Assembly: GCA_027625915.1 (NCBI GenBank) | Contig: JANTQA010000033.1 | Span: 9,672,001 to 9,736,000 of the forward strand | Source of the DNA: Anaeramoeba flamelloides | Lineage: Eukaryota > Metamonada > Anaeramoebidae | Direction of reading: 5' to 3' | DNA: 64,000 bases | Shown: positions 58,441 through 64,000 of the stretch, piece by piece | How the letters are laid out: each line of letters begins with the position of its first letter | Numbering within the stretch: the stretch's first letter is position 1 | Translations under genes and position numbers: made by a program | The notes under the pieces: generated by a model | The model's input: the letters and a program-made list of their open reading frames with translations, nothing else | Told to the model about the DNA's origin: nothing | Databases searched by the model: none

Positions 58441-59468
58441 TTTAAATTATTACCTTTTTTTTCGCCTCTGTAATTTCTTCATACATTTTCCCAAATTCTG
58501 TGGTTTTATGAAATTTCGATCCAATTGCTTTATGGTCTGAAACAAAGGCTATAAAAAGGGGACAAAAAAGTCTTTATGGCCTTATGTGTTGTTGGTAATA
58601 CTGATAAATTCAAAAAATGCCCAAATGTTTTTTGATTGGATTTCCGTTTTTTAAATTTTTATTAAAAGGATTTTGTTTGTGTAAATGCAAAAAAAACGTT
58701 CTAGAAATTTGTTAATTTTCAAAATGTCCATTGGAATGAAATGCTTTGGAAATTGAGTTCTCAGATTTTTAAAAAGGAAATTGAATTACAAATATTTTCA
58801 TCCTTATTTTGAATTTAAGAGTACCTGTAAAATTTAAAAAAGTGTCATAAAAATAATTTTAAATATATTCCCTAAAATGGGTCTACTGAAGTTTGACGGC
58901 TGTATCAAGGGCAGTTCTAAAAACTTTTTTTTAACACTGAGATAATTGTAAATTTAATTTCTTTTGATAAATCCAAACAGAAAACGCCTAAATTTTAACT
59001 CAAAAGTTCAAAAAGGAAAAACCAAACTTGATGTAATTTTCATTTCTAATTGATTTTATAAAAGTTTAGACTTTTGATTAATAATTAGTAAAATATTTTG
59101 GTGAATTTGAAATAAAGTTTTTCATTTATTAATCGGAAAATTACAGAATTTCAAAAAGAGATTTTCGATCAAATAATTATTGAAAAAATTCAGTTTATTT
59201 CACGATTTATCAAAAAAACTTTGAAAATTTAGAAAACTAAAATGAGTTTCGAATTTTTTTCAAATGACTGGGTCTAGTCACTAATGTCTAGGCACACTTT
59301 GAATTGAAAGTCACCAATTTTGTCACTTAAAAATATTCTCTTGACCAGATTAAATGAATTTTTAATAATTCAACCCTTAACAATAAATCCAAAACTTTGA
59401 AAATTAAAACATCATTTTTTGAACTTGTTTTATTACTTTAAGAAAATGGTAAAAAATTTTCTAATTCC
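58441..59468. other. Intergenic, no gene seen
   Basis: AT-rich DNA without recognisable features. Confidence 0.45.
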
Positions 59469-60038
59469 AAATAAACCCTTTTCTAGTCACAGGGTCTCAT
59501 TTGTAACGTGTGTGAATTACATATGTTTAAAGGGTTTGAATGGATATTACAGTAAAAAAATCCAATTTTGAACTTTTCAAAATTGTTATCAAAATTTTTT
59601 CATCAAATTTATACTTTTTTATATTGTTTCAATTTTTCATTGATACTTAATTCATTTTCAAAATTTTTTTTTTTATGGCAAGATCGATAGTCACTAGGCA
59701 AAAACGTGTTATTCTAATGTTACTGAAGTAGTGGAAATGACTGTAGAGAAAAATCCTATTGATTTTAATTGAAATTTTATTTGATCTTCAATTGAACATC
59801 AACATGAATATTGTTGTTTTTTTACAATATAGCCCTAAAGATTTTGGTTCTGAAATTTTTTAAGGAAATTTATGGATTTATTAGTTTTATTTCAAACGAA
59901 TATCAACTATTCTTTCATCTGTGTATTATTCTACATATTTTTTATTTGTTCGTCAAATGCTAATTATAAAAAATAATTGATATTTGAAAAAAAATGTTTT
60001 TTTTTTTTGGATACACCTTTGGCTGAAACAAAGTTTAT
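59469..60038 (+). mobile_element. R3 family element, copy D (570 bp)
   Basis: Begins AAATAAACCCTTTTCTAGTC and ends GGCTGAAACAAAGTTTAT. Shares TATGGCAAGATCGATAGTCA and TTCAATTGAACATCAACATG with the other copies. Non-coding. Confidence 0.6.
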
Positions 60039-61139
60039 ATAAAATTATCGGATTTTGTCGAATTTTTTTAAATAATTCGTGATTAGGTTAGAGAAGTTTA
60101 GTAGGGTTGGGTTTATACAAAAATAAGGGAGAATACTCTGAAAGTATGTGGTTAGGGGAGGTATACTCCTGAAAGATATGTCAGTTGTAAAAAAAAAAAT
60201 GTGGGAAAGTTAGTGCACCAAATTGAAAGAGTTTATTTAATCATTGATTTATTTAGGAAAAGAAAAAAATAAAAAAGTATGATGAGGTTCAATCAAACAT
60301 TGAAAACTTATTATCATAACAAAATTTTCAATTCAAAAATAATGATTAAAAAAATAATAATTAGTGTATATTTGTAAAGGCCATTATCAAAGATTTCAAA
60401 AAAATAAAAAAAAATATAGTTATGGCCTATGTTTTAATTGATTCTACAGCATCAAAAATTTCATTTATTCAACAAAACCAATCTGAAATACAATATTTAT
60501 GCATCAAAAATCAACTGATTTTTTTACAAAATTAATTGCAAAAAAATAATAATAATAATAAAAAAGTCAAAGTTCTCTATAAAAAATTACCAGTTTACTA
60601 ATTTGTGTGATAAGAATATAAATGTATAGAATTGTGTATAACAAAAAGGCTCAAAATTTAAGGAATTTAGTTTCTACAAAAAATATGAATAAAAATGCTT
60701 AACAACCTAAATTGATCAATTATTTAATATTTTTGGTTGTTAGATTTGAAAATTAATTATATTATAAACTCTGTTTCTGTCAATGGCACCCAAATAAAAA
60801 AAAAATTCAATAAAAAAAAAAAAATTCAAAAAAAAAAAAAAATACCTTAAAAAACAACCCAATTTCTAAATATTTATTTTTCATTTCCAAATTTCACTTA
60901 ATTGCGTTTTAAAACTGATTATTAATACTAGTATTAACATTACTTTAAAAAAATTTCACGTTTAAAAAAATTCCGTTAATCTCTTATTTATTAAAAAAAT
61001 AAAATTAATTTTAACAATATATTTATTATTTATTTTAATCTTTATTAAAACAAATATAATATTTTTAATAATAATCATAGTTTTTAACATTAATAATTAA
61101 AAATAATTAAATAATATTTGATTCATAATAACACATCAA
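60039..61139. other. 5' flank of the Tom40-like gene
   Basis: Moderately G-rich near 60085-60170, otherwise very AT-rich. A perfect 16-bp palindrome TTAATACTAGTATTAA lies at 60922-60937, ~200 bp before the start codon. No gene seen. Confidence 0.45.
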
Positions 61140-62072
61140 ATGGGTGCCGCATTATCAAACCAACAAATGAACGAAAAACCAAATAAAAAGATAGATGAGC
61201 TTCAAAACAATGAGAAAAAGCAAGAAGAAGAAGATAGCATTCCTGAAACAAACCCAGGAAGATTTGATAATATTTCAAGAGAATCAACTTCCATTTTATC
61301 AACTGAAACCATGGACGGATTAGAAGTTAAAGTCAACCAACAATTAAATCCCTTTTTTTCTATGGTCCATACAGTACGCTTTGGATCTGTTTTGAAACCA
61401 CCAAATTATGTTTTGTCTTCACGATTTATTCGAAAACAGTTTGCACTTTTGGGAGATATTGATCAAAAAGGATACCTCTCTGCAAGATATTTCCAACAAA
61501 CAACACCTAAATTACTGACAACACTTTATGCTGAACTTAGCCCAGAACCAAAATCAGCAGCCGGAATGGATCTGGAATATTACGGAAAGGATTATACCAC
61601 TAGGCTTCGGTTGTTGTCCAATAAATTAATTTCTTTATCATATCTACAAACCTTGCATCACCCTAATTTATATTCAGGATTAGAATTTACTTATGCTGGC
61701 TTAGAAAAGAAAACATATTTAAGGTCATCAACAAAATATTATAAAAACAACGATATACTTTCATTGGAAATAACAAATCAGCCATATAAACATTTCGGTC
61801 TTTACTATACGAAAAAGATCACAAATAGAATCGGAATAGCTACAGATTTTATTTACAACATAGATAAAGGCATTTCCCATTCCTCTTCTGGAATTCGTTA
61901 TGATTTAAGAAAATCCAGATTTTCCACTATCGTGCATTCATCAGGATCCATCTCTTCTTCATATGAAGAGTTATATCATCCTTTAGCAAGTTTGAAAGTT
62001 TCTGGGGAGGTTAATTACCAAACAAGCAATTATTTCTTTGGATTGAAACTTAGATTTGGTCCAGATATTTAA
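61140..62072 (+). CDS. TOM40: Tom40-like mitochondrial outer-membrane import pore, 310 aa
   Basis: A single uninterrupted frame from ATG to TAA. After a ~55-residue polar leader comes GLEVKVNQQLNPFFSMVHTV (from about residue 60), close to the Tom40 signature in which the polypeptide enters the barrel. The rest alternates polar and apolar residues in strand-sized units (LYAELSPEPKSAAGMDLEYY, SGLEFTYAGLEKKTYLRSST, HFGLYYTKKITNRIGIATDF), as expected for a Porin_3 barrel. The end NYFFGLKLRFG fits the C-terminal beta-signal used for insertion by SAM. Length is normal for Tom40 (300-390 aa). VDAC is the main alternative, but the leader and the KVNQ..H motif favour Tom40. It would form the general entry pore for proteins of the mitochondrion or hydrogenosome. 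Confidence 0.85.
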   Translation: MGAALSNQQMNEKPNKKIDELQNNEKKQEEEDSIPETNPGRFDNISRESTSILSTETMDGLEVKVNQQLNPFFSMVHTVRFGSVLKPPNYVLSSRFIRKQFALLGDIDQKGYLSARYFQQTTPKLLTTLYAELSPEPKSAAGMDLEYYGKDYTTRLRLLSNKLISLSYLQTLHHPNLYSGLEFTYAGLEKKTYLRSSTKYYKNNDILSLEITNQPYKHFGLYYTKKITNRIGIATDFIYNIDKGISHSSSGIRYDLRKSRFSTIVHSSGSISSSYEELYHPLASLKVSGEVNYQTSNYFFGLKLRFGPDI

Positions 62073-62748
62073 TTTATATATATATATATATATATATATT
62101 TATTCTTTTATTATTAGATACACACTATTTATTTTTAAAAAAATATTTTTAAATAAGAATATTCCACCTTTTCCCAAATTAGTATTTTTAAAAAAATTGT
62201 TTTTTTTTTTTGAGAAATTTAAAAGTTTTACAAGAATGAATCTTAAATTTAAACAATATATCTGAAAGTTTTAAATTTTTTTATAAACAGGATTTTTAAC
62301 CTTTAGTTTTAACTGGTGAAAAATTAATTATTTATTTTTTTGAAGTTTAAACTTAATAATACAAGTTATTAATTGTGATTTTTTTTTGAATTTTCCTTTC
62401 TCATTTCCAAAAAACCATATAAAATGTTCTAATTGGTTATCTGGATTTGCTTTTTATCGATGAAAATTTTGAAACCATTTTTATTATTTTATTTTTTTTT
62501 TTTTGAAGAATTGATTTATAATCACAATATTTTTCAATCTTTTTATTTAAGGGTCACAACATTCATCTAATAATTATTTTTATCAATATCTGATCACTCA
62601 TTACTTTAGAATTTATTCAAGATCAATCTTCGAGAAACCCAATGATAAGAATTTAAAAAAAATTCTTTTAGGAAATTAAAAAAACTCAAAATTTTAGATT
62701 TTTTGTAATTTAGATAAATCAATTGAATAGTTTAAGGTAATTAAAATG
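62073..62748. other. 3' flank of the Tom40-like gene
   Basis: Starts with an (AT)n microsatellite at about 62074-62099, directly after the stop codon. No further gene. Confidence 0.55.
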
Positions 62749-63688
62749 TTAAGGAACTAGTCTCTATTAATTTTTTTAGGTTATTTAATAGAGATTTAGA
62801 ATTTTTTTTGCCAATTACTTAGATTTCAAACTAAAGTGAAAAACTTCTTATTATAGTAATGAAATCTTGCTAAATGGCATTCATTAAATTTAGTTATTGT
62901 TTTTATAGAAATAAAAAATTTTCCTTTTTTTCACTTTTTTGAAAGTTGTTTTTTTTCAACTTTTCGTAAAAATACAAAAAATAAAAAAAAAAATATGAGC
63001 AAGAAAGCAAAACCTTGTTGTGTTTGTGGAAGACCTACAAAAAATAATTTGAAAAATAAACCTTAAAAGGTTTTTTTGGATTTTCATGAAAAATACAGTT
63101 AAATTCCTAAAAAATATGCAATATATGCTTTACTCAAAATAAAAGATTTTCTTTCTTTTCTTGTACCATTCTTTTTCTCGATGAATCTACTTTTTGAGTT
63201 TACACTCTTTTTTTTTGTTGAATTTGAAGTTTTTTTAAGTATTCCCAAATTATCATTCCAAAATTTTTTGTCAGAGTCAAAAAAAAATAAAAGAAAAGAA
63301 TAAGAACTATTTTTTCAAAAGTAATTATTGATAAAACAAATTGAGTTCTTTATAGAGTCAAGTTGGATGAACAGAAGTGAAAGAGAAAATATTCACTAGC
63401 TTTAAATTATTTTTTCGTTTTTAAAAGTGAGAATAATTATTATTTTTGGGAAAATAATTAAATCTAAAATTAATCAAAAAATTCTCATCCTTTCATGATA
63501 TTATTTTCAAAAAAAAAATTTTGAAAAGTCACTTTTTTTGGCAGAATGGTAAAATAATAAAAAAACAAGAACTAAAAGTTCTAAAATTGAAAAAAACTAT
63601 CTATCTTCATTTTTAAACATATTTCAAGATAAGGATTCCTTATTTAGTTATTGGTCAAAAAAAAAAAATAATAGAGACTAGTCCCTAA
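62749..63688. mobile_element. T2 family TTAA element, long copy (940 bp)
   Basis: Left end TTAAGGAACTAGTCTCTATT; the right end reversed reads TTTAGGGACTAGTCTCTATT, so the right TTAA has one change. The inverted repeats run ~27 bp. The element contains AAGGATTCCTTATTTAG, shared with the short derivative at 35304. Inside, at 62997-63065, a 22-codon frame from ATG to TAA reads MSKKAKPCCVCGRPTKNN; it may be a zinc-finger remnant. No full transposase. Confidence 0.6.
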
Positions 63689-64000
63689 ACATATTTTCAC
63701 AAATTCCATCATTTTTAATAAATAGAATAAAGTATTTCATATTTGTTGTTTGAAAAATTATCATTATGAAATTAGGGACAATTTATTTATTAATGAATTA
63801 TTATTTTAATAGTTTTTTTTTATTTCACATTTATTGTTACTTTCTTCATCATCTGAAATAAAAGTTATTCTTTAAATACTCATATTTCAATAATAAAACA
63901 GTAAAAATAATATTAAACAAAAAATTTATTTTTTCAAATTTTTGGTTTGTTTGGGTAGGGCTTAATGCAAAATATTAAAGAATTAGTCTAAAAAAAAGTT
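63689..64000. other. Window end, no gene seen
   Basis: AT-rich DNA up to the window border; nothing recognised. Confidence 0.5.

Noticed and set aside
1-64000. CRISPR array, tRNA or rRNA genes
   Set aside because: No regularly spaced identical repeats, no TTCGA-type T-arm with cloverleaf partners and no rRNA core sequences were found by reading.
1-64000. Retroelement, Polinton or virus-derived genes
   Set aside because: No reverse transcriptase, integrase, capsid or polymerase motif and no long terminal repeats were recognised; the repeats seen have inverted ends and are short.
1-64000. Dictyostelium as the source
   Set aside because: AT content and Asn runs fit, but the dense small transposon families, kilobase introns and dominance of Lys/Glu hexamer tracts do not fit well; the source is left open.

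Overview
The window looks like nuclear DNA of an AT-rich, free-living protist. The evidence is very AT-rich intergenic DNA full of A/T homopolymers, GT-AG introns (often GTAAT/GTAAA at the 5' end), proteins with long Lys/Glu and Asn tracts, and eukaryotic gene families only. A Tom40-like import pore implies a mitochondrion or related organelle. Charged KEKE-type tracts together with large Ras/CH/PH signalling proteins remind me of amoeboflagellates such as Anaeramoeba; that is inference, not proven by the sequence. Each gene whose end I could place stops with TAA and none needs a non-standard code.

Layout: an unrecognised intronless gene (1779-2642, +); a large MSH6-type mismatch-repair ATPase (8041-13080, +); a WDR44-like WD40 protein in three exons with a 3.4 kb first intron (22856-16602, -); a PGAP2/Frag1-like membrane protein with a 25-nt micro-exon (29763-28377, -, 5' end unresolved); a four-exon EF-hand protein ending in a CaaX box, with a 3.15 kb last intron (31931-35918, +); a PB1-UBA protein resembling a reduced p62/NBR1 (40848-39670, -); a ~2,690-residue CH-RasGAP-PH protein of IQGAP-like order (45405-53683, +); and a Tom40-like beta-barrel (61140-62072, +). 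Several further stretches look like exons or decayed genes of unknown identity (19466-19850, 42564-43157, 57555-57711, about 58306-58440).

The intergenic and intronic DNA is shaped by at least five families of short, mostly non-coding elements with terminal inverted repeats. Three are bounded by TTAA: a ~760-bp family (four full copies and one truncated), a GGGACTAG-ended family (940 bp plus a 184-bp derivative), and a 1.36-kb element with remnants of coding sequence. Others are a ~550-bp family (four copies, one carrying a nested 160-bp element), a ~370-bp family with long inverted repeats (two copies), and a ~200-bp family (two copies). Several sit in introns or right after genes and account for much of the distance between exons.

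The genes do not form one pathway. Ras/Rab and membrane-signalling roles recur (WDR44-like, CH-RasGAP-PH, EF-hand-CaaX, PB1-UBA), beside housekeeping genes for DNA repair, GPI-anchor remodelling and protein import. I saw no tRNA, rRNA, CRISPR array, retroelement or virus-like element.
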